Origin: Pedococcus sp. 5OH_020
GTDB lineage: Bacteria; Actinomycetota; Actinomycetes; Actinomycetales; Dermatophilaceae
Assembly: GCF_027812955.1 (NCBI RefSeq)
Contig: NZ_JAPYZV010000002.1
Coordinates: forward strand, 248,001 to 312,000
Length of the DNA stretch: 64,000 nt
Reading direction: 5' to 3'
Shown here: positions 1 through 8,018 of the stretch, piece after piece
Layout: every line of letters starts with the position of its first letter
Position numbering within the stretch: position 1 is the stretch's first letter
The notes under the pieces: generated by a model
Told to the model about the DNA's origin: nothing
Databases searched by the model: none
The model's input: the letters and a program-made list of their open reading frames with translations, nothing else
Made by a program: the position numbers and the translations under genes

Positions 1-87
1 GGACGACGACATCCTCGTCCTCGGGATGGTCCACGACTCGACGGTACGTCGCCGCGGCACGGACAGGAAGGTGCCCGGGCGCAGCGC
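1..87. other. Window edge, no gene assigned
   Basis: Lies downstream of purM on the minus strand. A GTG at 32-34 opens a minus-strand reading frame that runs off the window edge (first residues VDHPEDEDVVV), but no clear Shine-Dalgarno precedes it and I cannot identify a family. The plus-strand reading frame through here continues antisense into purM and is a shadow. Confidence 0.3.
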
Positions 88-1200
88 TCAGGCCGGGTGC
101 TCGCCGACCACCTGGACCGAGCCACCCTCGACCCCCTTGGCCCCGTGGACGACCTCGGCGCCCTCCTCGACCGTCGCCTGCGCCGCGACCACGACCTCCC
201 CGGCCACCCACGCCCGGATGCCGCGGCGCTCCAGGACCCCGGCCGCCGCGTCGGCCTGGTCGCGAGGAAGGATCGCGAGGAAGCCGACGCCCATGTTGAG
301 GGTGCGTTCGAGGTCCACCCGCGGGACCTGACCCAGGTCGCCGATGGTCGAGAAGACAGCAGGCGGCGTCCAGGTGGACCGGTCCAGGTGGGCGAACATG
401 CCAGACGGCAGGACGCGGGCGAGGTTCGCCGCGAGCCCTCCTCCGGTCACGTGCGAGAGAGCGTGGACGTCAAGCCCGTCGGTCCGCACGAGCTCCAGGA
501 GGTCGGCCGCATACACCTGCGTGGGCCTCAGCAGCTCCTCCCCCAGCGTGCAGCCGAGGTCCTCGACGTGTCGGTCCAGGGCCCAGCCCGCGTCGCGGAC
601 CACCTTGCGCACGAGCGAGTAGCCGTTGGAGTGCAGTCCGCTGGAAGCCAGCGCCAGCACCACGTCCCCGCTGGCCACTCGACCCGGTCCGAGCAGCTCG
701 TCATACTCCACGACCCCGGTTGCAGCCCCGGCGACGTCGTACTCGTCCGCGGCCAGCAGGCCCGGGTGCTCGGCCGTCTCCCCTCCGACGAGCGCCACGC
801 CAGCCTGCGCGCACGCCGCCGCGATCCCGGAGACGATGGACGCGACCCGGTCCGGCACGACCTTTCCCGTCGCGATGTAGTCGGTCATGAACAGCGGCTC
901 GGCGCCGCATACGACGATGTCGTCGACCACCATGCCCACGAGGTCGTAGCCGATCGTGTCGTGCTTGTCCAACGCCTGGGCGATCGCGACCTTGGTGCCG
1001 ACACCGTCGGTCGAGGTGGCCAGCACGGGCCGCGACATGGCCCGGAGGGCACTGGCGTCGAAGAGGCCGGCGAAGCCTCCGAGGTCCCCGAGCACCTCGG
1101 GTCTGGTCGCCCGGCGGACGGACGCCTTCATCAGCTCGACGGCACGGTCACCGGCCTCGACGTCGACGCCGGCGGAGGCATAGGTGATCGGCTCGCTCAC
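88..1200 (-). CDS. purM: Phosphoribosylformylglycinamidine cyclo-ligase (AIR synthase)
   Basis: Closes the imidazole ring in purine synthesis: FGAM + ATP gives 5-aminoimidazole ribotide, in the cytosol. The 370-residue product starts VSEPITYASAG and carries the family substrate loop STDGVGTK at about residues 63-70, followed by the conserved VVCGAEPLFMTDYIA stretch and a GGETAEHPG nucleotide-site motif; length is normal. I chose the GTG at 1200 because homology starts there and a TAGGGT -10 hexamer (1208-1213, minus strand) lies 7 nt upstream, implying a leaderless mRNA; the frame stays open further upstream but that stretch does not look coding. purF lies about 1 kb upstream on the same strand, separated by a plus-strand membrane gene. 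Confidence 0.95.
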   Translation of the reverse strand: MSEPITYASAGVDVEAGDRAVELMKASVRRATRPEVLGDLGGFAGLFDASALRAMSRPVLATSTDGVGTKVAIAQALDKHDTIGYDLVGMVVDDIVVCGAEPLFMTDYIATGKVVPDRVASIVSGIAAACAQAGVALVGGETAEHPGLLAADEYDVAGAATGVVEYDELLGPGRVASGDVVLALASSGLHSNGYSLVRKVVRDAGWALDRHVEDLGCTLGEELLRPTQVYAADLLELVRTDGLDVHALSHVTGGGLAANLARVLPSGMFAHLDRSTWTPPAVFSTIGDLGQVPRVDLERTLNMGVGFLAILPRDQADAAAGVLERRGIRAWVAGEVVVAAQATVEEGAEVVHGAKGVEGGSVQVVGEHPA

Positions 1201-1296
1201 GCCGCCCACCCTAGACCGGTACGAACGGCGGACCCGCTCCTGTCCCGCGATGGCAGACACTGGCAAGCACAGGCATCCGCACGGGAAAGGGCCGCC

Positions 1297-2172
1297 ATGC
1301 CCAGTACGAGCAGCTACCAGTTCGACCTCCTGCGCACCTACCGCTACCTCCGGCTGGCCATGGTGCTGCTGGTCCTCCTCCTGGGGACCTCGGTCGGCAT
1401 CGAGGTCGTGTCGCAGGGCCATCTGCTCCAGTCAGTCAGCGCGTCGTACTACACGCCGGTGCGGTCGGTCTTCGTCGCCAGCCTCTGCGCCGTTGGCGCC
1501 TGCCTGATCGTCTACCAGGGCAACACCGACGTCGAGGACGTCCTGCTCAACGGCTCAGGGTTCTTCGCATTCATCGTCGCGTTCGTGCCGACGCGCCCCG
1601 AGGACCACTGCGTCGCCTCGGGGATCGCTCCAGACGTGCGAGCCGCCATCACCAACAACGTCTCCGCCCTGCTCGTCCTGGCCACCATCGCGTTCCTCGT
1701 CGTCATGGGCATCGAGGTGTTCGCCACGCCGCCGAGCGAGCGAGCGCTGTCCCCCGACAGTGGCATCGCCATCCTCGTGTCGGTCCTCGCCTTCCTCGGG
1801 CTGGCGGCGTACTTCCTGTTCGACCGCGACGGCTTCATGTGCCATGGCCACACGACCTCGGCCCTGCTGCTCTTCCTCGGCATCGTCGCCGTGGTGCTGG
1901 TCAACGGCCTCGGTCTGGCGCGCTCGCAGGCACGTGAGGACGGGCATCCGTGGCGCGAGCACCTGTGGAACCGCTACTTCTGGGGCTTCGTCCTCATGGT
2001 CGCCTCGATCGTCGTCATCGTCGTGACGGGACCATGGCTGGGATGGCTCGACAACTGGGTGTTCTGGCTGGAGGGCGCGCTGATCACGCAGTTCGCGACG
2101 TTCTGGCTCACCCAGACGATCGAGCTCTGGCGAGAGCCGCGAAGGACGGACACACCAGTCCGCAGCGCCTGA
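1297..2172 (+). CDS. Polytopic membrane protein of unknown function
   Basis: A 291-residue integral membrane protein with roughly six to seven hydrophobic segments, the first at about residues 17-38. An N-terminal stretch with SASYYTPVRSVFVASL, then LIVYQG and an acidic NTDVEDVLLNGSG segment, and a later PTRPEDHC motif, resembles a family of uncharacterised bacterial membrane proteins with a conserved YYTP..FVG..C..G..L..Y.G pattern; I cannot assign a function. ATG at 1297 has an AAGG-type ribosome site (gggaaagg, 1283-1290). It is divergent from purM and convergent with purF, so it is probably its own transcription unit. Confidence 0.8.
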   Translation: MPSTSSYQFDLLRTYRYLRLAMVLLVLLLGTSVGIEVVSQGHLLQSVSASYYTPVRSVFVASLCAVGACLIVYQGNTDVEDVLLNGSGFFAFIVAFVPTRPEDHCVASGIAPDVRAAITNNVSALLVLATIAFLVVMGIEVFATPPSERALSPDSGIAILVSVLAFLGLAAYFLFDRDGFMCHGHTTSALLLFLGIVAVVLVNGLGLARSQAREDGHPWREHLWNRYFWGFVLMVASIVVIVVTGPWLGWLDNWVFWLEGALITQFATFWLTQTIELWREPRRTDTPVRSA

Positions 2173-2239
2173 CCGACCTCCACCGCGTCGCGGTCAGGAG
2201 AGACCACGAGCGGGCCGGGAGGGTGGGTAACGCGCGAGG

Positions 2240-3778
2240 TCAGGGGCGGGTGAGCGCGTCCTGGGCGCCGCCGCCGACCCCGAGCGAGACTCCCCCGACG
2301 TCGAGAGGCAGCGTCTCGAACAGGTTCTTCCCCAGCCGGCTCGCGTGGGGAAGCTCGACCGGGTAGACGCCCGTGAAGCACGCCGTGCAGAGCGCGTCCG
2401 CAGGTTGGTCGGTCGCAGCCACCATCCCCTCTTCCGAGATGTAGCCGAGGGAGTCCGCGCCGATCGAGGTGCAGACCTCCTCCACGCCGATGCCCGTGGC
2501 GATGAGCTCGGCGCGGGTCGCGAAGTCGATGCCGTAGAAGCAGGGCCACCGCACCGGCGGCGAGGAGATCCGGACGTGCACCTCCGCGGCGCCCGCCTCG
2601 CGCAGCATCCGCACCAGGGCCCGTTGGGTGTTGCCCCGCACGATCGAGTCGTCCACCACCACGAGCCGCTTGCCCTTGATCACCTCACGCAGCGGGTTGA
2701 GCTTCAGCCGGATACCCAGCTGGCGGATCGTCTGCGACGGCGCGATGAACGTGCGGCCGACATAGGAGTTCTTCACCAGCCCTTGGCCGTAGGGGATGCC
2801 GGACTCCTGCGCGTAGCCGATCGCAGCGGGCGTGCCGGACTCGGGCGTCGGCATGACGAGGTCTGCCTCGACCGGATGCTCGCGAGCCAGCGCCCGCCCC
2901 ATCTCGACCCGCGCCTCGTGCACCACCCTGCCGCTGATCGTCGTGTCCGGTCGCGCGAGGTACACGTACTCGAAGACGCAGCCCTTGGGCGCCGCCGGGG
3001 CGAAGCGCTGGGATCGCAGGCCGTCCTCGTCGATGGCGATGAGCTCGCCCGGCTCCACCTCCCGGATCATCGACGCGCCGACGATGTCGAGCGCGGCCGT
3101 CTCCGAGGCCACCACCCAGCCGCGGTCCAGCCGGCCGAGGACCAGTGGACGGATGCCCTGGGGGTCGCGAGCGGCGTACAGGGTGTGCTCGTCCATGAAC
3201 ACGAAGCAGAACGCACCGCGCAGCCTCGGGAACAGGTCCAGCGCCGCCGCCTCCAGGGAGCGGTCGGGGTCGTCGGCGAGCAGCGCGGTGACCAGCGCCG
3301 TATCGGTGGTGTTGCCGCGACCCATCTCGCCCCCGCCGTTGGCATAGCCCTCGGCCCGGCGCTCCGCGACCAGCTCGCGCAGCTCCGCGGAGTTGATGAG
3401 GTTGCCGTTGTGCGCCAGCGCCACCGTGGACTCCTCGTGGCCGCCGAGGGTCGGCTGGGCGTTCTCCCAGGTCGACCCCCCGGTCGTGGAGTAGCGACAG
3501 TGTCCGACAGCCACATGACCGCGCAGGGAGGCCAGCGAGCGCTCGTCGAAGACCTGGGACACCAGGCCCATGTCCTTGTACACGAGGATCGACCGGCCGT
3601 CCGACGTCGCGATGCCCGCCGACTCCTGCCCGCGGTGCTGCAGCGCGTACAGGCCGTAGTAGGTCAGCTTCGCGACATCCTCGCCGGGCGCCCAGACACC
3701 GAAGACGCCACAGGCGTCCTGAGGGCCCTTCTCGCCGGGGAGCAGGTCGTGGGAGAGATGTCCGTCGCCGCGTGCCAC
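2240..3778 (-). CDS. purF: Amidophosphoribosyltransferase
   Basis: First committed step of purine synthesis: PRPP + glutamine gives 5-phosphoribosylamine. The 512-residue product has a short propeptide and then DACGVFG, with the glutaminase nucleophile expected at Cys23 after processing. The N-terminal Ntn glutaminase domain is followed by a phosphoribosyltransferase domain with the PRPP loop VVVDDSIVRGNT at about residue 373. GTG at 3778 was chosen because it places the propeptide correctly; a GACACT hexamer 7 nt upstream could be the -10 of a leaderless message. A small membrane protein gene lies 22 bp upstream on the same strand. Confidence 0.95.
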   Translation of the reverse strand: MARGDGHLSHDLLPGEKGPQDACGVFGVWAPGEDVAKLTYYGLYALQHRGQESAGIATSDGRSILVYKDMGLVSQVFDERSLASLRGHVAVGHCRYSTTGGSTWENAQPTLGGHEESTVALAHNGNLINSAELRELVAERRAEGYANGGGEMGRGNTTDTALVTALLADDPDRSLEAAALDLFPRLRGAFCFVFMDEHTLYAARDPQGIRPLVLGRLDRGWVVASETAALDIVGASMIREVEPGELIAIDEDGLRSQRFAPAAPKGCVFEYVYLARPDTTISGRVVHEARVEMGRALAREHPVEADLVMPTPESGTPAAIGYAQESGIPYGQGLVKNSYVGRTFIAPSQTIRQLGIRLKLNPLREVIKGKRLVVVDDSIVRGNTQRALVRMLREAGAAEVHVRISSPPVRWPCFYGIDFATRAELIATGIGVEEVCTSIGADSLGYISEEGMVAATDQPADALCTACFTGVYPVELPHASRLGKNLFETLPLDVGGVSLGVGGGAQDALTRP

Positions 3779-3800
3779 GTGCCCCAGTGTCCCACAGGGG

Positions 3801-4025
3801 TCAGCGGCTGCGGTCCAGCAGCACGGCGACCACAGCGGCCAGCAGACCGAACACGCACGCGCCCAGGACGCCGAGGAACACCACCGCCGAGGACATGCTG
3901 TAGCTGTGGCCGTAGGTCGCGCTGCTGTCACTGAAGTACGCCACCGCCGAGCCGACCACGAAGCCGAGCACGGCACCGGTGACGATGAAGGCTGTGAAGT
4001 TGGGGTAGCGACGGGTCGCGGGCAC
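3801..4025 (-). CDS. Small two-helix membrane protein
   Basis: A 74-residue protein with two predicted transmembrane helices (about residues 11-30 and 46-68) separated by a polar loop. Function is unknown. It starts at a GTG (VPATRRYPNF) and a TAGCGT hexamer at 4032-4037 (minus strand) sits exactly 6 nt before the start, so the message is probably leaderless. It is 22 bp from purF on the same strand and may be co-transcribed with it; nothing in the sequence ties it to purine metabolism directly. Confidence 0.7.
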   Translation of the reverse strand: MPATRRYPNFTAFIVTGAVLGFVVGSAVAYFSDSSATYGHSYSMSSAVVFLGVLGACVFGLLAAVVAVLLDRSR

Positions 4026-4070
4026 GCCTCAACGCTACGGCGTCACCGGATCGTAAGCCGTAGGGGGCAC

Positions 4071-4097
4071 CCATCCACCGCGGCCCGGAGTACGAAT
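4071..4097 (+). promoter_or_regulatory. Candidate SigK-type promoter of the molybdopterin oxidoreductase gene
   Basis: CCATCC (4071-4076), a 15-nt spacer and ACGAAT (4092-4097). This resembles the SigK promoter described in mycobacteria (CCATCC about 16 nt before CCGAAT) and has the same spacing as the element before the fasciclin gene. Transcription would begin about 7 nt after the -10, at or next to the ATG at 4105, giving a leaderless message. The sigK gene itself lies 2.4 kb downstream. Confidence 0.6.
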
Positions 4098-4104
4098 GGG
4101 AGGT

Positions 4105-5673
4105 ATGGAACCCCCGAGGACCCAACGCCTGATGTACGCCGCGTGCGGCCTGCTCGCGGCCGTCGGCGCGATGGCAGTCGGTCACCTCGTCGCGGCGTTC
4201 GTCAACCCGGCCGCCTCACCCGTGGCGGCGGTCGGGTCCACGGTCATCGACGCGACACCGACACCGGTCAAGGAGTGGGCGGTGCAGCACTTCGGCACTG
4301 CGGACAAGCCCATCCTCGTCACCAGCGTCGCCGTGGTCACCGCGCTCGCCGCCGCCGGGATCGGCCTGCTGTCGCGCCGGCGTCCGACGCTCGCAGGCAT
4401 CCTCCTCGTGGCCCTGGCTGCGCTGGCCGGTCTCGCCGCCTACCTCCGACCGGCCGCCGTGCCGCAGGACCTGCTGCCGGCGTTCGCGGCCGCCGTCACG
4501 GGGGCGGTGCTGCTCCACGGACTCCGAGGTCTGCTCACGGGCCGGGAACCGGCCGCCACTGCTGCGTCCGAGTCGCCGCTGGACCACACGGCGTACGCGC
4601 ACGGCCGGGCCGCGACTCCGGGCCGGCGCAGCTTCCTCGTCGGAGCCGCCGGTGCCACGGTGGGCGCCGCGGCCATCGGCACGCTCGGTCAACGGCGCTC
4701 CGCGCCCCCCACCCTCCCGGCCTCCGTCACCCTTCCCGAGCCCGCGAACCCTGCACCCGCCCTGCCGACCGGGATCGAAGGGACCGTCAAGGGAGTGAGC
4801 CCCTTCCGCACCCCGGTGGACACGTTCTACCGGGTCGACACAGCGCTGGTGATCCCACGCATCGACGTCGCCTCGTGGAAGCTGGAGGTCGGGGGAATGG
4901 TGGACAGGCCCTTCTCCATGACGTTCGCCGAGCTGCTCGCGATGCCCCTCGTCGAGAAGGACATCACCCTCAACTGCGTCAGCAACGAGGTGGGCGGTCC
5001 GTACATCTCCTCGGCGCGCTGGCTGGGGGTCCGCGTGCGCGAGGTGCTCGCCCGAGCCGGGGTGAAGAGCCAGGCCGACCAGATCCTGAGCACCTCCACC
5101 GACGGCATGACCATCTCCACCCCTGTCGAGGCGTTCACGGATGACAGGGACGCCCTGATCGCCGTCGCCATGGACGGGAGGCCCCTTCCCGCGCGGCACG
5201 GCTTCCCGGCACGCCTGGTGACCCCCGGGCTCTACGGCTTCGTGGGAGCGACCAAATGGCTGACCCGGCTGACCGCCACGACGTACGCCGCGGAGCCTGC
5301 CTACTGGACCGAGCGGGGGTGGGCGACGGACGCACCCGTGCAGACGCAGTCCCGCATCGACACACCGATGGGCCTGGGGACGTACCGGCCGGGAAAGGTC
5401 GCCGTCGGCGGCGTGGCGTGGGCGCAGGGGCGCGGCATCAGAGAGGTGGAGGTCCGCGTCGACCAGGGGCAGTGGCAGAAGGCCACGCTGGGACCGGACG
5501 GAGGGACCGACTACTGGCGTCAGTGGTACTGGGTCTGGGACGCCTCGAGCGGCCGGCACGAGCTCACTGTGCGCGCCACTGACGGGACCGGCGCTGTGCA
5601 GACCTCCAAGGAGGCCGACCCGTTCCCTTCGGGGGCCACCGGATACCACAGCATCGTCGTCCTCATCTCCTGA
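4105..5673 (+). CDS. Membrane-anchored molybdopterin-dependent oxidoreductase (sulfite oxidase family)
   Basis: A 522-residue protein with about four N-terminal hydrophobic helices (roughly residues 8-30, 65-85, 90-110 and 115-140), then a twin-arginine-like RRSFLVGAAG segment (about residue 172), then a sulfite-oxidase-type molybdopterin domain with the NCVSNEVGG motif whose Cys (about residue 291) is the expected Mo ligand, and a C-terminal dimerisation domain. The catalytic part is probably extracytoplasmic; the substrate is unknown. I prefer ATG 4105 (MEPPRTQ) over ATG 4096 because the SigK-like -10 overlaps 4096, so transcription should begin at about 4104-4105. It is followed by fasciclin, sigK and rskA genes, an arrangement pointing to one envelope-stress regulon. 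Confidence 0.85.
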   Translation: MEPPRTQRLMYAACGLLAAVGAMAVGHLVAAFVNPAASPVAAVGSTVIDATPTPVKEWAVQHFGTADKPILVTSVAVVTALAAAGIGLLSRRRPTLAGILLVALAALAGLAAYLRPAAVPQDLLPAFAAAVTGAVLLHGLRGLLTGREPAATAASESPLDHTAYAHGRAATPGRRSFLVGAAGATVGAAAIGTLGQRRSAPPTLPASVTLPEPANPAPALPTGIEGTVKGVSPFRTPVDTFYRVDTALVIPRIDVASWKLEVGGMVDRPFSMTFAELLAMPLVEKDITLNCVSNEVGGPYISSARWLGVRVREVLARAGVKSQADQILSTSTDGMTISTPVEAFTDDRDALIAVAMDGRPLPARHGFPARLVTPGLYGFVGATKWLTRLTATTYAAEPAYWTERGWATDAPVQTQSRIDTPMGLGTYRPGKVAVGGVAWAQGRGIREVEVRVDQGQWQKATLGPDGGTDYWRQWYWVWDASSGRHELTVRATDGTGAVQTSKEADPFPSGATGYHSIVVLIS

Positions 5674-5711
5674 GCCGAACGACGACTTCTGAAAACAGTT
5701 GCGAGGCAACC

Positions 5712-5739
5712 CAATCCGCTTTGGCGTGGGGACCGAATA
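5712..5739 (+). promoter_or_regulatory. Candidate SigK-type promoter of the fasciclin-sigK-rskA unit
   Basis: CAATCC (5712-5717; CCAATCC if the preceding C is counted), a 15-nt spacer and CCGAATA (5733-5739). The -10 matches the mycobacterial SigK -10 and the spacing equals that of the element at 4071-4097. Predicted initiation near 5746 leaves a 30-nt leader with an AGGAG ribosome site before the fasciclin ATG. As no similar element is seen before sigK, sigK-rskA are probably transcribed from here, which would make the sigma factor autoregulatory. Confidence 0.65.
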
Positions 5740-5775
5740 CCTGATGTCAGAACGTCCCCGCACCAGGAGCACATC

Positions 5776-6432
5776 ATGCGACTTGCACGCCGCAGCGCCC
5801 TCGCTGCCCTCTCCCTCGCCGTCCCGCTCAGCCTCGCCGCGTGCGGCAGCTCCGGCTCGGACGAGGCCGCGGCCGCCGACACCTCCGCGTCGTCGTCCCC
5901 CAGCGCGAGCCCCAGCTCGTCCAGCACCAGCTCGTCCAGCAGCCCGGCCGACGACATGATGGCGGCACCGTTCGGCGCCGGCTGCGCGGCAGTGCCGAAG
6001 GATGGCAAGGGGTCCTTCTCCGGCATGGCCACCGACCCGGTGGCGACCGCAGCGAGCAACAACCCGGTCCTGAGCACCCTGGTCTCCGCGGTGGGGAAGG
6101 CGGGTCTGGCACCGACCCTCAACTCTGCCAAGGACATCACGGTCTTCGCGCCCACGAACGACGCGTTCAAGGCCGTCCCCGCGGCCACGATGAACGCCGC
6201 CATGAAGGACCCCAAGGGCCTGCTCACCAAGGTGCTGACGAACCACGTGGTGGCCGGCAGGCTCACTCCGGAGATGCTCGCCGGCGACCACAAGACCCTG
6301 GGTGGCGGCACCATCACGGTCTCCGGATCTGGCGAGTCGTTCAAGGTCGGCACGGCCAAGGTCATCTGCGGCAACGTGCAGACCGCCAACGCCACCGTCT
6401 ACATCGTCGACGGCGTCCTCCTGCCGAAGTGA
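5776..6432 (+). CDS. Fasciclin-domain lipoprotein (MPT70/MPT83-like)
   Basis: A 218-residue secreted lipoprotein. The signal peptide ends in the lipobox LAAC (Cys22), followed by an Asp/Ala/Ser-rich linker (about residues 25-60) and one fasciclin domain (about residues 80-218) containing the DITVFAPTNDAF H1-type motif and a C-terminal NATVYIVDGVLLP. The domain type mediates adhesion or protein contact at the cell surface; the ligand is unknown. In mycobacteria the homologues MPT70 and MPT83 are SigK-controlled, and here the gene sits directly upstream of sigK with a SigK-like promoter. The start has AGGAG (accaggagcacatc) before the ATG. Confidence 0.9.
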   Translation: MRLARRSALAALSLAVPLSLAACGSSGSDEAAAADTSASSSPSASPSSSSTSSSSSPADDMMAAPFGAGCAAVPKDGKGSFSGMATDPVATAASNNPVLSTLVSAVGKAGLAPTLNSAKDITVFAPTNDAFKAVPAATMNAAMKDPKGLLTKVLTNHVVAGRLTPEMLAGDHKTLGGGTITVSGSGESFKVGTAKVICGNVQTANATVYIVDGVLLPK

Positions 6433-6505
6433 TCCCTGGTCCACGATGATGGTTCCCATGGCAGCCACCCCCTCAGGTCCCCAACCGGCCTGGGGAGGTG
6501 CTGCC

Positions 6506-7054
6506 GTGGGCCAGGACCTCGCAGGTCTGCTGCGAGCCTGCGCCCTCGGTGACGAGTCCGCGTTCGCCACGCTGTACGACGCCGTGGCGGCCCGGGTGTA
6601 CGGCATGGTCCTGCGGGTCGTGCGGGATCCCTCCCAGTCGGAGGAGGTCGCGCAGGAGGCACTGCTCGACATCTGGCGGACCAGCGCACGGTACGACCCC
6701 GAGCGGGGCAGCGCCGTGAGCTGGATGCTCACGATCGCCCACCGCAAGGCGGTCGACCGGGTCCGCTCCGCGCAGGCGTCCACTGACCGGGACCACACGT
6801 ACGGCGCCCGTAACCAGGAGCGCACCTACGACGAGACGGCCGAGGTCGTCGAGCGTCGACTCGACGCCCAGCGGGTACGTCATGCGTTGGACACGCTGAC
6901 CGACACCCAGCGCAGCGCTGTCGAGCTGGCGTACCTCGGCGGGTACACGCACACCGAGGTGGCGTCCCTGCTCGACGTGCCGCTCGGCACGGCCAAGACC
7001 CGAATCCGTGACGGCTTGATCCGCCTGCGAGACACCCTGGGGGTGCAGTCATGA
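6506..7054 (+). CDS. sigK: ECF sigma factor SigK
   Basis: A 182-residue group IV (ECF) sigma factor directing RNA polymerase to extracytoplasmic-stress promoters. Region 2 is AFATLYDAVAARVYG...SEEVAQEALLDIWR and region 4 begins about residue 120 (DTQRSAVELAYLGGYTHTE), both closely similar to mycobacterial SigK. I use GTG 6506 because GGGAGG lies 7 nt upstream (6493-6498) and the length then matches the family (about 187 residues in M. tuberculosis); in-frame ATGs at 6446 and 6458 lack a ribosome site. It overlaps rskA by 4 nt (ATGA), implying coupled synthesis with its anti-sigma factor. Confidence 0.9.
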   Translation: MGQDLAGLLRACALGDESAFATLYDAVAARVYGMVLRVVRDPSQSEEVAQEALLDIWRTSARYDPERGSAVSWMLTIAHRKAVDRVRSAQASTDRDHTYGARNQERTYDETAEVVERRLDAQRVRHALDTLTDTQRSAVELAYLGGYTHTEVASLLDVPLGTAKTRIRDGLIRLRDTLGVQS

Positions 7055-7926
7055 GTGCCGACATCCACGGCTTGGTGGGCGCCTTCGCGGTCGACGCGGT
7101 GGACGAGCAGGAGCGTGAGGCCTTCGAGCGGCACCTCGCCGAGTGCCCGGAATGCCAGGAGGAGGTCGCCAGCCTGCGCGAGGCGGCCGCGCAGCTGTCG
7201 AGCCTGACCGAGACGACTCCCCCGCCGGCCCTGCGTGATGCAGTGCTGGCGAACATCCGGACCGTCCGGCCGCTTCCTCCTCTGCAGGCTGGCCCCCAGA
7301 CGCACGGGAGTGCGGCAGCGGCGGCCGACGCGCCCGCAGAAACCGGCGACGCCACCACGGAAGGCGGCACGACCACGGAAGGCGGCACGACCACGGAAGG
7401 CGGCGCCACCACGGAAGGCGGCACGACCACGGAAGCCGGCGAGGCGACCGGCACCCTCCTCCCGCTGCGGCCTCGCCGCCGTGTGGTCACCTGGCTCACC
7501 GCCGCAGCGGCCGCTGCAGCGGTACTGGTCGGCGGCCTGGTCTGGAGTCCGTGGGACGACACGCCCCCCAACGGTCGGCTCACCGCGACCGAGCAGGTCC
7601 TCGAGGCCAAGGACGCGCAGCGCTTCCAGAAGACGATCGGCGGGGCTCGCGCCACGATCGTGCGAAGTCGCTCCCTCGGCAAGGCCGTCATCATCGCGGA
7701 CAACATGCCGGCCGCTCCCGCGGGCAAGGACTTCCAGGTGTGGTTGGACCAGCCGAACAAGGGCATGGTCAGCGCCGCCGTCATGCCGCATGGGTCCGCG
7801 CCGACGGTCACGGTGCTCCTCCAAGGAGACGCGGCCACGGCGTTGGGGGCCGGGATCACCGTCGAGCCCGCCGGCGGGTCGAAGTCACCCACCAGTGCCC
7901 CGGTGGCGCTCTTCACCTTCTCCTAG
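7051..7926 (+). CDS. rskA: Anti-sigma-K factor RskA
   Basis: A 291-residue single-pass membrane anti-sigma factor expected to hold SigK inactive and release it on proteolysis. The N-terminal cytoplasmic part (1-70) has the zinc-type anti-sigma HxxxCxxC signature in FERHLAECPECQEE. A low-complexity linker (about 95-130) contains a TTEGG repeat, then one transmembrane helix (about 148-168) and an extracytoplasmic RskA domain (about 175-291) with the typical FQVWL motif. ATG overlaps the sigK stop. The linker is much longer than the core family needs and is built of an 18-bp DNA repeat, so its length may vary between strains. Confidence 0.9.
   Translation: MSADIHGLVGAFAVDAVDEQEREAFERHLAECPECQEEVASLREAAAQLSSLTETTPPPALRDAVLANIRTVRPLPPLQAGPQTHGSAAAAADAPAETGDATTEGGTTTEGGTTTEGGATTEGGTTTEAGEATGTLLPLRPRRRVVTWLTAAAAAAAVLVGGLVWSPWDDTPPNGRLTATEQVLEAKDAQRFQKTIGGARATIVRSRSLGKAVIIADNMPAAPAGKDFQVWLDQPNKGMVSAAVMPHGSAPTVTVLLQGDAATALGAGITVEPAGGSKSPTSAPVALFTFS
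7348..7437 (+). repeat. Five 18-bp in-frame repeats in rskA
   Basis: Five consecutive 18-nt units related to ggcacgaccacggaaggc encode a repeated G-T/A-T-T-E-G hexapeptide in the linker before the RskA transmembrane helix. The unit is a multiple of three, so copy-number changes would preserve the reading frame. Confidence 0.9.
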
Positions 7927-7991
7927 GCCCCCTGGCACCTTCGCGTAAGCGCGCCTGGCACCTTTTCCTAGGCCCCCTGGCACCTTCGCGT
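7921..7991 (+). repeat. Tandem duplication at the rskA 3' end
   Basis: A 26-nt sequence spanning the rskA stop codon (7921-7946) recurs at 7966-7991, a 45-nt offset. The second copy lies in the intergenic space between rskA and the convergent LLM-oxidoreductase gene and looks like a local duplication of the gene's tail. No coding role is apparent. Confidence 0.85.
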
Positions 7992-8018
7992 GGGCGCGCC
8001 TCGGCAGCCGCGTCCTGT

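Noticed and set aside
97-2172. Very long plus-strand open frame (691 codons) spanning purM
   Set aside because: Its first 400 codons are antisense to purM and have no recognisable protein features; only the last 291 codons (from 1297) are a real membrane protein gene.
4216-6825. 869-codon minus-strand open frame opposite the molybdoenzyme, fasciclin and sigK genes
   Set aside because: Arg/Gly/His-rich composition typical of GC-rich antisense frames; the plus-strand genes have clear domains.
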